A stretch of DNA of 64,000 bases from G963662905 sp963676415. GTDB taxonomy: Bacteria > Bacteroidota > Bacteroidia > Bacteroidales > WRLA01. Shown here one piece after another: positions 34,904-43,625 of this stretch (its first letter is position 1; each line of letters starts with the position of its first letter). The position numbers and the translations under genes are program-made. The stretch lies in assembly GCA_963676415.1 (NCBI GenBank), contig OY781097.1, positions 3,038,001-3,102,000 of the forward strand, given 5' to 3'. The notes beneath the pieces are model-generated. The model searched no databases and was not told the origin of the DNA. It saw only the letters and a program-made list of their open reading frames with translations.

Positions 34904-35995
34904 ATGATTTCATGTTTCAATAATTTGAAATTTTTACGGTATCTCCTGACCGCAATGGTTATTCTGGCTTTAAACCTTTTGCCTTCATGTTCCGATGATG
35001 ATTTTGGTGAAGTAAATGACGACAAATCACCTATGTATCATCCCGGCAAGGGACTTTTTGTGGTGAACGAAGGGAATTTTATGCAGGGTAACGGAAGCCT
35101 GAGTTTTATAAACTTAGAGGAAAACAAAGTTTATAATAATATTTTTTTTAATCAAAATGGCAAGCCTCTTGGCGATGTGCCGCAATCGGTGATTCGGCTT
35201 GGTGATGAATTGTTCGTCGTGGTAAACAATAGCAGCTGTATCGAGCGCCTGGGGCTCTCGGATATGAAGTCAAAAGGACGTATCAAGGGTTTTACATCAC
35301 CACGTTTCATCCTGCCCGTTAATGATAGTCTGGTCTATGTAAGCGATCTGTACGAACCTTTTCTTTGGATAGTAAACCTGAATACAAACAGCATCACCGG
35401 AAAAGTTCAGCTCGATAGTCCCGGAGAGCAAATGCTGATGAGCAATAATCGGGTTTTTACCAATAACTGGACTTCACTCAATAATTTTGACAACACTACA
35501 GTATCGGTGATTGATCCCGTCACGCATAAAATGATTGATCAAATTGAAGTTACAAAAGAGCCCAACAGCATGGTGCTGGATCAAAATGATGATTTGTGGG
35601 TTTTGAGCAGCGGTGGTTATCTAAATGAGGAAATTCCTGCATTACAAATGATCAACACCCAAACACTTGAAACGGAAAAGGTCCTTGAGTTTCCAGAGAG
35701 GGTTTCTAACCCTACGGCACTGTGTATTAATGCCGCCGGTGATGAGCTTTATTTTATCAATCAGGGCGTTTTTAATTTCCCTGTTGAAGCATCGGCACTT
35801 CCTTCCAATCCGATAATCACGCAGCTGGGAGGATTGTTTTATCAACTTTATGTCTCCGGTCAGGATCATATCTTTGTAAGTGATGCCCTTGATTATCAGC
35901 AGAAAGGATATGTTTATCAGTATGGGCTGGATGGAGTGGAGATGGCCGGTTATCTTGTGGGCATTATTCCCGGACAGATGTTGTATGTGGAATAA
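34904..35995 (+). CDS. BtuG-like DUF5074 beta-propeller lipoprotein
   Basis: 363 residues from ATG 34904; an in-frame GTG at 34898 is less likely. The lipobox is LLPSCSDDD, and the acid-rich run after Cys is a surface-export signal in Bacteroidota. The rest is a propeller with YncE-like blades (GKGLFVVNEGNFMQGNGSL, GDELFVVVNNSSCIERL, DSLVYVSDLYEPFLWIVN, NSMVLDQNDDLWVLSSGG). DUF5074/BtuG proteins of Bacteroides bind B12 very tightly and sit on BtuB as a lid. The order receptor then propeller fits that system. Last gene of the locus. Confidence 0.82.
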   Translation: MISCFNNLKFLRYLLTAMVILALNLLPSCSDDDFGEVNDDKSPMYHPGKGLFVVNEGNFMQGNGSLSFINLEENKVYNNIFFNQNGKPLGDVPQSVIRLGDELFVVVNNSSCIERLGLSDMKSKGRIKGFTSPRFILPVNDSLVYVSDLYEPFLWIVNLNTNSITGKVQLDSPGEQMLMSNNRVFTNNWTSLNNFDNTTVSVIDPVTHKMIDQIEVTKEPNSMVLDQNDDLWVLSSGGYLNEEIPALQMINTQTLETEKVLEFPERVSNPTALCINAAGDELYFINQGVFNFPVEASALPSNPIITQLGGLFYQLYVSGQDHIFVSDALDYQQKGYVYQYGLDGVEMAGYLVGIIPGQMLYVE

Positions 35996-36082
35996 AGTTT
36001 CGCAGATTAACTCCTGCCGAACATTCTTGCGGTTTTGCTGTTGTTTTGGAAAATAGAAGTATTAAACCAAAAGAATTAGAAA

Positions 36083-36499
36083 ATGGCAGAAAAAGTTAAT
36101 GTGAAATATCAGGACGGAATGTCCTTTGAAAGTGAAGTGAACGGGCACAAAATCACCATTGATGCAATGGAATCCGTTGGCGGCCGTGATCTGGGCCCGC
36201 GCCCAAAACCTCTGCTCTTGCTTAGCCTGGCCGGTTGCACCGGAATGGATGTGATCAGCATTTTAAAGAAAATGCGCGTTGAACCCGAAGCATTTGATAT
36301 TGACGTGGAAGGCGAAATGACAGACGAGCATCCAAAATATTATTATTTAATCCGCCTAAATTACCGTTTCAAAGGCAAAGACCTGCCCATGGCAAAGCTC
36401 GAGAAGGCAGTGAACCTCTCGCAGGATCGTTATTGCGGCGTTACAGCTATGTTGCAGAAAGCAGCAAAAATTGAACATGAAATCATTGTAGAAGAATAA
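36083..36499 (+). CDS. OsmC-family protein
   Basis: 138 residues, cytoplasmic. The two redox Cys of the OsmC/Ohr fold are visible in LAGCTGMDVISIL and DRYCGVTAML, and GPRPKPLLLLSLAGC is the family's helix start. Family members reduce organic hydroperoxides with thiol help; this may instead be a YhfA-type member of unknown substrate. Monocistronic with its own terminator. A second OsmC-type gene is at 39051. Confidence 0.9.
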   Translation: MAEKVNVKYQDGMSFESEVNGHKITIDAMESVGGRDLGPRPKPLLLLSLAGCTGMDVISILKKMRVEPEAFDIDVEGEMTDEHPKYYYLIRLNYRFKGKDLPMAKLEKAVNLSQDRYCGVTAMLQKAAKIEHEIIVEE

Positions 36500-36521
36500 A
36501 CGCTTGTGCACAAATGAAAAC

Positions 36522-36553
36522 AAAGCCCCGGAACTGTCTGGGGCTTTTTTTGT
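36522..36553 (+). terminator. Terminator after the first OsmC gene
   Basis: AAAGCCCC pairs with GGGGCTTT and is followed by T5. A weaker second hairpin (AAACCGGC 36639-36646 with GCCGGTTT 36666-36673) lies downstream in the same gap. Confidence 0.85.
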
Positions 36554-36790
36554 TTTTAGTTTCAAAGAATTAAGTGAAAGCTTTACCATCTGGCATAAGG
36601 ATGAAACCGGGCATTATGAACAGAAATCATAATAAACAAAACCGGCAATGCCCACAAGGGACAAAGCCGGTTTTTAAATCACCCAAATTATTTATATCCA
36701 AACATTAACGCTGTTGTTATTTGGATTATTGCCTGATCGTCTGTTTTTCTAATGTGCTGTATTTGCTGCTTTTTGCTGAAATCAAACAAA

Positions 36791-38167
36791 ATGCTGAAAT
36801 CCGCGTTAGCTATTTTGATGAAATGGATAAAACGTAATATTTGGCCCATGAGCCTACTGTCTTTAACAGTGCTTTTTTTTGTGTTGGCTGCGCAAGGCTC
36901 TATGCCGAAAAATTTCCGGGGAATCGGTTTTTTTAGCCTATTCTTGCTGTTTGATATTTATCTGTGGTCATCGGTAAAGCATAAAATCAGGCAGTTAAAC
37001 TCAGTTTTTTCTGTTTTGCTTCAAATCATGTTTTGGCTGCCTTTCGTTCTTTTGCTGGGGATTTTTATTGCAGCGCTCGTCGAGCCTTTTAAACAATGGC
37101 CTTATACTTTGCGCACCTATTTGGTCGCTGCGGTTTTATTGGGTTATTTGAGTAAGCTGCTCCCCTTGATTTTTCTTTTTGTTGCCGACTTTGTGCGTTT
37201 TGTCCAGTGGTTGTTTACAAGCAAAGGCAAGCGCAGGCAAATTAACGAAGACTTGCGCCGGGGCAAACTGATAAGCCGTAGTAAATTTCTTCAAAACCTG
37301 GGATGGATCGGTGGTGGTGTGGTATTTAGCAGTATGCTGATGGGCATGCTCAAATGGGTTTACGATTTTAAAATCCATAAAGTAGAAGTTGATCTGCCAA
37401 AGCTTCCAAAAGCTTTTGACGGATTAAAAATTGTACAGATCAGTGATTTTCACTTGGGGAGCTGGTCGGGTAGAGGGCCTGTTCAGGAGGCGGTTGATTT
37501 GATCAATAGCCTGAATGCAGATTTGATCTTCTTTACTGGAGATTTGGTGAATTATGAAACCGGAGAAGCTTTGCGCTATCAGAATATTCTGGCGGGACTG
37601 AAAGCCAAAATGGGTGTTTTTGCGGTTCTGGGAAATCATGATTATGGCGATTATGTGGATTGGCCCAGCCAAAGTGCTAAGGCAGAGAACCTGCAGCAAA
37701 TGCGTGATATGTATGCAGATATGGGCTGGGTACTGCTTGATAACGAAAATCAGATTTTTGAATCTGAGACGGGTAACCTGGCAATTATTGGTGTGGAAAA
37801 CTGGGGCGGTCATATGCGCTTTCCAAGAATCGGGGATATCGATAAAGCGAAATCAGGTACCGAAAATGCTGTGGTTAAGCTCCTGCTTTCGCATGATCCA
37901 AGTCATTGGGATTTAATTGTTTCAAGAGATCATCAGGATATTGATATCACATTCAGCGGGCATACACATGGCGCGCAGTTTGGTATTGAAATTCCCCGCC
38001 TGAAATGGAGCCCGGCACAGTATTTTTATAAACAATGGGCGGGTTTGTACCAAAATGAAAGCAGGAAACAATATCTTTATGTAAACCGCGGAATAGGTCA
38101 TATCGGCTATCCCGGGCGTATTGGGATCAAGCCGGAAATCACCCTGATGGAATTGCGTAAAGCTTGA
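36791..38167 (+). CDS. Membrane-anchored metallophosphoesterase (YkuE-like)
   Basis: 458 residues from ATG 36791; an ATG at 36752 adds a Cys-rich stretch that looks non-native. Four to five membrane helices occupy about 15-180. The catalytic domain (about 215-458) has all calcineurin-like motifs: ISDFHLGSW (D-x-H), FFTGDLVN (G-D), VLGNHDYGDY (G-N-H-D), LLLSHDP and FSGHTHGAQFG. Its place after membrane helices matches YkuE/LpxH-related enzymes that act on lipids or nucleotides at the membrane. The substrate is unknown. It converges on the toxin gene with only 4 bases between stops. Confidence 0.88.
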   Translation: MLKSALAILMKWIKRNIWPMSLLSLTVLFFVLAAQGSMPKNFRGIGFFSLFLLFDIYLWSSVKHKIRQLNSVFSVLLQIMFWLPFVLLLGIFIAALVEPFKQWPYTLRTYLVAAVLLGYLSKLLPLIFLFVADFVRFVQWLFTSKGKRRQINEDLRRGKLISRSKFLQNLGWIGGGVVFSSMLMGMLKWVYDFKIHKVEVDLPKLPKAFDGLKIVQISDFHLGSWSGRGPVQEAVDLINSLNADLIFFTGDLVNYETGEALRYQNILAGLKAKMGVFAVLGNHDYGDYVDWPSQSAKAENLQQMRDMYADMGWVLLDNENQIFESETGNLAIIGVENWGGHMRFPRIGDIDKAKSGTENAVVKLLLSHDPSHWDLIVSRDHQDIDITFSGHTHGAQFGIEIPRLKWSPAQYFYKQWAGLYQNESRKQYLYVNRGIGHIGYPGRIGIKPEITLMELRKA

Positions 38168-38171
38168 TGCT

Positions 38172-38663
38172 TTAGATCAATTGTGTTATAACGCGCATCG
38201 GTAAAAACATCTTTCCGCTGTCAACTAAATCAATAAAACCATATTTTTTGTAAAAAGCAGAGGCTGTTGGGTTGATGGGGTCTGTAACCACGGCCATTGC
38301 GCCAATACTTTTTTCCGATAATCTGTAGCTTCTGAAAAGAGCATCAATAAGCAGGTGTTCGCCAAGCCCGCTTCCCTTTGTTTTTAGATCCCGTGCAAGC
38401 CTGCCCAGCAAAATTACAGGCGCGTTATAATTTTTGGGCACTTTTTTTAAAAATTTTTGAGGGATTGATTCCCTTCCTAAGCTTTCGCTCGATAATGTGT
38501 AATAGCCCATAACGTTTTGTTCTTCATCAGTTGCAACAAAACATGTAGCCAGGCGTTTGCGAATATCCTGGCTTGCCTGTTTTTTGATGTAGTCGTTTAG
38601 GCTTGCTTCTTCGCAACAAAACTTTTCCCTTTTGTCTGATTTTTCAAGTAGGCGGATGATCAC
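38172..38663 (-). CDS. GNAT acetyltransferase toxin (TacT/AtaT-like)
   Basis: 163 residues. The pattern matches type II GNAT toxins: CEEASLNDYIKKQASQD and RLATCFVATDE near the N-terminus, MGYYTLSS, the acetyl-CoA loop LLGRLARDLKTKGSGLGEHLL, and SAFYKKYGFIDL with the conserved Tyr. These toxins acetylate the amino group of charged tRNA and stop translation. It starts at GTG 38663, overlapping the antitoxin stop by 4 bases (GTGA), so the toxin is translated only after the antitoxin. It is a bacterial TA cassette in an otherwise core region and could be mobile. Confidence 0.88.
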   Translation of the reverse strand: MIIRLLEKSDKREKFCCEEASLNDYIKKQASQDIRKRLATCFVATDEEQNVMGYYTLSSESLGRESIPQKFLKKVPKNYNAPVILLGRLARDLKTKGSGLGEHLLIDALFRSYRLSEKSIGAMAVVTDPINPTASAFYKKYGFIDLVDSGKMFLPMRVITQLI

Positions 38664-38947
38664 AGCTCTTTGCTTTTGGATTTGAAACGTTCTGCCGCCT
38701 CAGTCAGATTTTGGTTCGGATGCGCATCACTGAAAACAGCTTCAAAGAACCTTTCGCGATCGCGCTGACTGACAATAATCCGTTCCTTCCTGGATACAAT
38801 TTCTTCGGCCTGTTCTTTCAAAATCCGTACAATGAAACTGCTGAAAGTCTTGTCTCCACTAAGTTTCTGAGCCTTTTGAAAAATCTGCTTATCGTATGAT
38901 GATATCCTTATTTCAATGCGTTCGGTTTTATTGGATTGTATTTCCAT
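38660..38947 (-). CDS. DUF1778 ribbon-helix-helix antitoxin
   Basis: 95 residues from ATG 38947. The N-terminal RHH is evident: ERIEIRISSYDKQIFQKA, then KTFSSFIVRILKEQAEEI (strand, helix, helix). The C-terminal tail (RDRERFFEAVFSDAHPNQNL) is the part that wraps the GNAT toxin. It should neutralise the toxin and repress the operon by binding the inverted repeat at 38970-38990. The upstream in-frame ATG at 39022 would read through the promoter and operator, so it is rejected. Confidence 0.88.
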   Translation of the reverse strand: MEIQSNKTERIEIRISSYDKQIFQKAQKLSGDKTFSSFIVRILKEQAEEIVSRKERIIVSQRDRERFFEAVFSDAHPNQNLTEAAERFKSKSKEL

Positions 38948-38965
38948 GCTATGATCGTTTTGGCA

Positions 38966-38992
38966 CAAATGTACGTAAAAATGCCGTACAAA
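38966..38992 (-). promoter_or_regulatory. TA promoter with palindromic operator
   Basis: The minus-strand -7 box TACATTTG (38973-38966) overlaps an inverted repeat TGTACG...CGTACA (38970-38975 and 38985-38990, 9-base spacer). A TTTG (38992-38989) lies 15 bases upstream, closer than usual. The arms fit an RHH dimer-of-dimers site and would block RNA polymerase. Confidence 0.6.
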
Positions 38993-39050
38993 TACTAATT
39001 TCCCAAAAAAAAGACCCCACAAAGGAGCCTTTTTTTTGGTTCATTTGTCT

Positions 39051-39503
39051 CTACGACATATGGATTTTGTGTTCCACAATTTGTGCTTTTACTAAAGACT
39101 CGCCACTGATATTGTCAGCAATCGGGCAGCGGCGCTCAATTTCGTGCAGGAATTCTGTTTTTTCTTCTTCCGACATATCTGCATCAATATGCACATAAGC
39201 CCTGATTTCTGTAAATCCGGCTCGGCCTTCGGTTGTTTTTCCCATCAGGAAATCTTTGTCGATATCGCCTTCTACTTCTGCTTCAATTGTACGCACGTTC
39301 AAACGTTTCTGATTGCTGATGATGCGTCCGATAGCACAAATACATGCAGGAAGGCTGCTCAGGAAAATCTCCATCGGATTTGGGCCTTCACCATTACCAC
39401 CCATTGCTTTGGGCTGATCGATAATAAAATTTTGAGAGCATTCGATTTCGGTACGGAAACCTTTGCCCATTTTACCTTTAACTTTCATTGTGGATAATGC
39501 CAT
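39051..39503 (-). CDS. OsmC-family protein
   Basis: 150 residues. It has GGNGEGPNPMEIFLSSLPACICAI with the first redox Cys, and RRCPIADNI with the second. This branch of OsmC (YhfA-like) is less well defined than Ohr; a peroxide- or thiol-related role is likely. It is paralogous to the gene at 36083 but not close in sequence. Single-gene unit. Confidence 0.9.
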   Translation of the reverse strand: MALSTMKVKGKMGKGFRTEIECSQNFIIDQPKAMGGNGEGPNPMEIFLSSLPACICAIGRIISNQKRLNVRTIEAEVEGDIDKDFLMGKTTEGRAGFTEIRAYVHIDADMSEEEKTEFLHEIERRCPIADNISGESLVKAQIVEHKIHMS

Positions 39504-39713
39504 TTTGAAATAAATTTTAGTTTTACAAGTTCGAAAAGTTCAATTTGGGTGTCTTGGAAATTAAATCTCACAGGGCTTTCCATAGGCACGGTATTGGGAT
39601 AACATTTGTCTGTGCTATTTATTATTTTGTTGATGTTGATTTTTTGGAAAGTACGCTTGATTTTTGCTGAATACCGTGGTTTTCGTAAAGCATTTTTCCA
39701 TAAAAACGGATGT

Positions 39714-41066
39714 CTAAAACAGAAAAGTTTTCGGTTTGTGCTGTCGTAGATATGACTTGATAATTTGCTGTTTGTCACGGTCGTCCGGGAATGAATTGAT
39801 GATATTTTTTACTTCTTCCGGTCTCGAAAAAGAGCTTTCAGTTTTCTGAATGTAACCAAAGCCCAAATAAATACCATTTTCCACCAAAACGATGCATTCT
39901 TCTTCATCATTACGGCCAGGTTCGCGAATGGCGAAGTTTTTATTTTCGAAAAAATAGGGCGAAAGTGCTTTGTTGAGCCTTTTATTGTATGCTTCCGGGC
40001 TTTCTTCGCCAATGCATGCGCCTTTGCATTGATGGATGCTGTGCTGGAAACATGCGCCCTGGCTTTTATATAAACCGCAGAGTTTCTGGCAAAGCTGATG
40101 CTGTTCGCATAATTGGAACAGGCTCTCACGGGCTGTTTTTGCCGTCGAAAATGCCAATACTGGTGTTTTTGTTCCATTGCAACTTTCGGCAGTCAGTCGG
40201 AGATAACCTTCTTCATCTTCTTGCAAAAACCATCCAAAACTGAAACCGCGCCTTCTTTGAGCCCGGTTAAATATGGGCATCAGGCGCTTGATTTCATGCG
40301 ATTCGAAAAGCAGTGCAGCCAGTTCGCTCCCAGTTATTTCATAGCTCAGGCTGCACGCACGGGCACGCATTTCAATGGCTTTTTTTGTGTTATTGTTTGA
40401 AAGGTGCGATAAAATGCGGCTGCGGATATTGGTGCTTTTGCCTACATAAATCACCTCGCCATGTGCATCATGGAAATAATAAACTCCGCATTCACGGGGC
40501 ATGGTTTCAAGTATTTTTCTGGAAATCTGTGTGTCCAAACCGCGCAAATCGGCATGTTCGGGCTGTTTTTCAATGTCCAGCAGTTTTTCGAAAAGTTTTA
40601 CTGTGGCCATAGCATCTCCGCTGGCGCGATGGCGGTTTTGGATATGAATGTCCAGGTCATCGCATAAGCGTCCCAAACTGTAACTGGCGTGACCAGGCAA
40701 AAGCTTTTTACTGAGCTTTACAGTGCAAAGCTGTTCGCGTTGGTAGTTATAGCCCAGTCTTCGGAATTCCGCGCGCACGAAATTATAATCAAAAGCAGAA
40801 TTATGTGCTACAAAAATGCAACCTTCAGTTATTTCAACAAGCTGCCGGGCAATTTCAAAAAATTTAGGTGCGCCCTGCACCATTTTATTGTCGATGCCAG
40901 TAAGTTGCGTGATGCGGTATGGAATTTTTTTCTCCGGGTTGATGAGGCTGTGCATTTCATTTATGACTTCCCGGCCATTGTGTATGAACACGGCAATTTC
41001 GGTGATGCGCTCCGCATTGGCGGTAGTTCCAGTGGTTTCTATATCGATGATCGCGTAATTGGGCAT
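39714..41066 (-). CDS. DnaQ-like 3'-5' exonuclease fused to a GIY-YIG nuclease
   Basis: 450 residues. The exonuclease part (about 1-165) has DEDDh residues D8 and E10 (IIDIETTG), D93 (HNSAFDYNF), H146 and D151 (HRASGDA). The GIY-YIG part begins GVYYF (194-198) and VIYVGK (205-210), with Arg in STNIRSRIL and a Glu in FESHEIKRLMPIFN, as in UvrC N-terminal and Cho nucleases. The C-terminal third has Cys residues (LCQKLCGLYKSQGACFQ, HQCKGACIG) as in UvrC. It probably acts in DNA repair, cutting and trimming. The fusion also occurs in other bacteria. A hairpin and T run end right at its ATG. Confidence 0.92.
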   Translation of the reverse strand: MPNYAIIDIETTGTTANAERITEIAVFIHNGREVINEMHSLINPEKKIPYRITQLTGIDNKMVQGAPKFFEIARQLVEITEGCIFVAHNSAFDYNFVRAEFRRLGYNYQREQLCTVKLSKKLLPGHASYSLGRLCDDLDIHIQNRHRASGDAMATVKLFEKLLDIEKQPEHADLRGLDTQISRKILETMPRECGVYYFHDAHGEVIYVGKSTNIRSRILSHLSNNNTKKAIEMRARACSLSYEITGSELAALLFESHEIKRLMPIFNRAQRRRGFSFGWFLQEDEEGYLRLTAESCNGTKTPVLAFSTAKTARESLFQLCEQHQLCQKLCGLYKSQGACFQHSIHQCKGACIGEESPEAYNKRLNKALSPYFFENKNFAIREPGRNDEEECIVLVENGIYLGFGYIQKTESSFSRPEEVKNIINSFPDDRDKQQIIKSYLRQHKPKTFLF

Positions 41067-41128
41067 AAAAAAAGCTGAAAAGGCACGAAGTTAGGTTTTT
41101 CTGACCTTGCTTCCTGCTTTTTCAGCTT
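41067..41128 (-). terminator. Terminator of the M28 gene, abutting the next start codon
   Basis: Arms 41072-41085 and 41115-41128 pair at 13 of 14 positions. On the minus strand the stem is followed by T7, then directly by the ATG (41066) of the exonuclease fusion. Confidence 0.85.
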
Positions 41129-41158
41129 CGACTTTTCAACAATGAAATGCGGGAAGCC

Positions 41159-42739
41159 CTACTTCCTTACATCTTCTCCGTCCACAGCCATTTGCCAGGC
41201 AGAGAGATAGACGAGCTTCACGATATTTTGCATTTTTGGCCAATTGATTTTATCTGATTCATCCCAGGGTTGGTGGTAATCATCGTGCCATCCGGTCCAG
41301 AAAAATGCAAAAGGGGCGCCTTTTTCTGCAAAAGGAGCATGGTCGCTGCCGCCATTGCCTGATGAGGGCCAGAACAAAAGATCCAGATTGATTTCCTGTT
41401 CATCCACCAAACCGCTGTACAAGCTTTTTATATCTGTGAAATCCTGATGGAAAATTATAGCAGACTGGTTGCCAAGGCTGTCGCGTTTTTCGTCATCACG
41501 GCCAATCATATCGAGGTTGATCATAAAATCGATTTCCATATCTGCTGGGAAATTGCGCGCAAAATAGGTAGAGCCCAGCAGGCCTTTTTCTTCTCCTGTG
41601 AAATTAACGAAAACAATGTTTTTCTCCGGAATTATACCCGAATGAAGAAAAGCTTTGGCCACGCTGATTACACCAATAGTGCCCGAACCATTATCGTCTG
41701 CGCCATTCCAGATGTAGCCGTTGTACATTCCGTAATGATCGTAATGTGCACCAACAACAATACAATGCGTTGTGTCTTTCCCTTTGATGATTCCTGCTAC
41801 ATTGCGCACATTGATCAGTTCATTATCAACAATGTACTTTAATTTCATTTGGGTGCCTTCCAGTACAAAACTGTTGGGTTTTGGGTTTTGCGCACAATCG
41901 TTTTCCCAGCTTTTCAGGCTTTTTGCGTGATTTTGAATCAGGTATGCGGCAAGCTTTCCTGTAATACGGATAATGGGCGGGTCTGCTTCAAAACCTTCTG
42001 CAGGTAAACTGAGTTCTTTGTCTAAATATGTCAGGAAGCGTTTTTCTGCTTCGTAATAGCCTTGTTCATAGCGGAATGGAGTGTTTTCTGCCCAGCGTTC
42101 ACCATTAAAATCAGGATCAACCAAAATGATTGCCGCAGCACCGGCGTTTTTTGCATTGTCAATCTTTTCTTGCATTAATATGCGAAAAGCTCTGTAGCCT
42201 TTGGGTTTAAATTTTTTTGCTACTTCAGAATCGGGATCATTATGTCCGGGATATCCCATCAGGATCATTACAAATTTACCATTGGCATCTATGCCTTTAT
42301 AATCATTGTATTTTTCATCCTTATTATTGATGCCGTATCCTGCAAAAACGATGTCTTTTTCGAGTAGGAGTGAGGTGTTGCCGGAGCTTATATTGAAATC
42401 TACTTTTTGTTCCAGCACGATTTCCTGCTTTCCTTGATCCTGAACAATGCTGAGCTGTTGATCGCTGCCTTTACGGTCGAGCAATTGAAATTCTTGGAAA
42501 TAGCTTTTACCCTGGAAAGGCTCCAGGTCCATGCTTTTCATCAGGCTGGCCAGATAATCGGAAGCCATATATGCTCCTTTTTGACCGGTTTCGCGGCCTT
42601 CCATCCAATCGGAAGAAAGAAATTCCAACGGACCTTTCAGGCTGTTGATGGTGATGGATTCCAGCCCTTTTTGCTTTTCATTTTGTGCAAAAGTCAGTAT
42701 ATAACTGACAGACAGTAATATGAGTAATACTTTTTTCAT
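41159..42739 (-). CDS. Secreted M28-family aminopeptidase with PA domain
   Basis: 526 residues from ATG 42739; upstream in-frame ATGs are rejected because the -7 box is at 42779-42772. The signal peptide ends ILTFAQNE. A PA domain insert (about 110-250) precedes the M28 peptidase core, whose two-zinc set is VVGAHYDHYG (His, Asp), GADDNGSGT (bridging Asp), FTGEEKGLLGS (catalytic Glu-Glu), LDMIGRDD (Asp) and GGSDHAPF (His). It should remove N-terminal amino acids from exported peptides in the periplasm or outside. It ends with its own terminator. Confidence 0.93.
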   Translation of the reverse strand: MKKVLLILLSVSYILTFAQNEKQKGLESITINSLKGPLEFLSSDWMEGRETGQKGAYMASDYLASLMKSMDLEPFQGKSYFQEFQLLDRKGSDQQLSIVQDQGKQEIVLEQKVDFNISSGNTSLLLEKDIVFAGYGINNKDEKYNDYKGIDANGKFVMILMGYPGHNDPDSEVAKKFKPKGYRAFRILMQEKIDNAKNAGAAAIILVDPDFNGERWAENTPFRYEQGYYEAEKRFLTYLDKELSLPAEGFEADPPIIRITGKLAAYLIQNHAKSLKSWENDCAQNPKPNSFVLEGTQMKLKYIVDNELINVRNVAGIIKGKDTTHCIVVGAHYDHYGMYNGYIWNGADDNGSGTIGVISVAKAFLHSGIIPEKNIVFVNFTGEEKGLLGSTYFARNFPADMEIDFMINLDMIGRDDEKRDSLGNQSAIIFHQDFTDIKSLYSGLVDEQEINLDLLFWPSSGNGGSDHAPFAEKGAPFAFFWTGWHDDYHQPWDESDKINWPKMQNIVKLVYLSAWQMAVDGEDVRK

Positions 42740-42771
42740 TTGTAAAATAATTTGGGTTAGTGTGTAAAAGG

Positions 42772-42779
42772 CAAAAGTA
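42772..42779 (-). promoter_or_regulatory. -7 box of the M28 gene
   Basis: Minus strand TACTTTTG, a perfect TAnnTTTG match 32 bases before ATG 42739. No -33 partner found. It suggests the peptidase can be transcribed apart from the sigma/anti-sigma pair upstream. Confidence 0.5.
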
Positions 42780-42817
42780 CGCAAAAGGGATAAAAAATGG
42801 AGGATGGGAACAGGCGG

Positions 42818-43618
42818 CTATTGTACTTTTATTTTTCCGACGTAGATCAAATCAAAATCCTCATTGATGAGTTTCCAGTAATACAGGCCATCATTTAGCT
42901 CAGGGATTTTGATTTCATTGGTTTCAGATTGGAGCTCTTCGATGAGTTGTGCTTTATTGTTCCAGATTTCGATAACAAGGTTTTGCTGATCCGGATTTTC
43001 CCAAATAAGGCATTGGTTTTCGGGATAATTAACTGTTTCAGTGGATATTACAATAATGTTATTGCCGCGGTAGTTGCCCTGAAAATCCTGATAAAGTTGT
43101 TCCAGCTCTGCATGGGTTTGGAAAGCTGCCGCGATTAAAGGCTCTTGCTGTTTCTGCTCCGGCAAATTTTCTAACGGCTTAGTATCTCTATTTGCATCCG
43201 TTTCTTCAATGGGAATTTGAGCAATATCAGCAACTGGAATTTCCGAACTGTCGGGAATGATGATGCTGTTTTCCATTTCGGCAATCATCTCTGCCGTGTC
43301 GGGTTTTGATTTTTCCGGTGTAAAAATAATGATGGATAATGTGGCTATGGATGCGGCGGCGAGGGCAATAAACAACAAATTACGTAAATTGTGTTTTTTA
43401 TGAGGATGGGTTGCCGTCGGGCTTTCCTCTTCGGTTTCGGCAAGGAGTTCACGCACGGTCATTACTTCTGAAGCGCAATCGGTACAATGTTCCATGTGCT
43501 CCCTCCAGCTTTCGGGAAGACCGGAGAAACGGTTTTCGGCAATTGCTTCGGCACAAAGAGCAATTTCCTCCTCGCTGAGGTGGTGCTTTTCTGAATTATG
43601 TTCTTTATGCGTGTCCAT
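42818..43618 (-). CDS. Anti-sigma-like membrane protein with zinc-finger motif
   Basis: 266 residues. The N-terminal cytoplasmic part has HMEHCTDCASEV, the H-x3-C-x2-C of zinc-binding (ZAS) anti-sigma factors. One membrane helix follows (about 80-100), then an acidic linker and a C-terminal beta domain (LIWENPDQQNLVIEIWNNKA, GLYYWKLINEDFDL) that could sense the envelope. The sigma-like gene lies 7 bases upstream, so the pair is one operon and the product likely holds that sigma factor inactive. Confidence 0.8.
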   Translation of the reverse strand: MDTHKEHNSEKHHLSEEEIALCAEAIAENRFSGLPESWREHMEHCTDCASEVMTVRELLAETEEESPTATHPHKKHNLRNLLFIALAAASIATLSIIIFTPEKSKPDTAEMIAEMENSIIIPDSSEIPVADIAQIPIEETDANRDTKPLENLPEQKQQEPLIAAAFQTHAELEQLYQDFQGNYRGNNIIVISTETVNYPENQCLIWENPDQQNLVIEIWNNKAQLIEELQSETNEIKIPELNDGLYYWKLINEDFDLIYVGKIKVQ

Positions 43619-43625
43619 TTTATTA

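Noticed and set aside
36637..36675. Second terminator before the metallophosphoesterase
   Set aside because: Stem is short with a long loop; a stronger terminator already ends the OsmC transcript, so it is only mentioned.
39485..39778. 97-codon minus-strand ORF between the second OsmC gene and the nuclease fusion
   Set aside because: It overlaps both flanking genes and its residues show no domain or hydrophobic pattern; composition fits chance reading of non-coding DNA.
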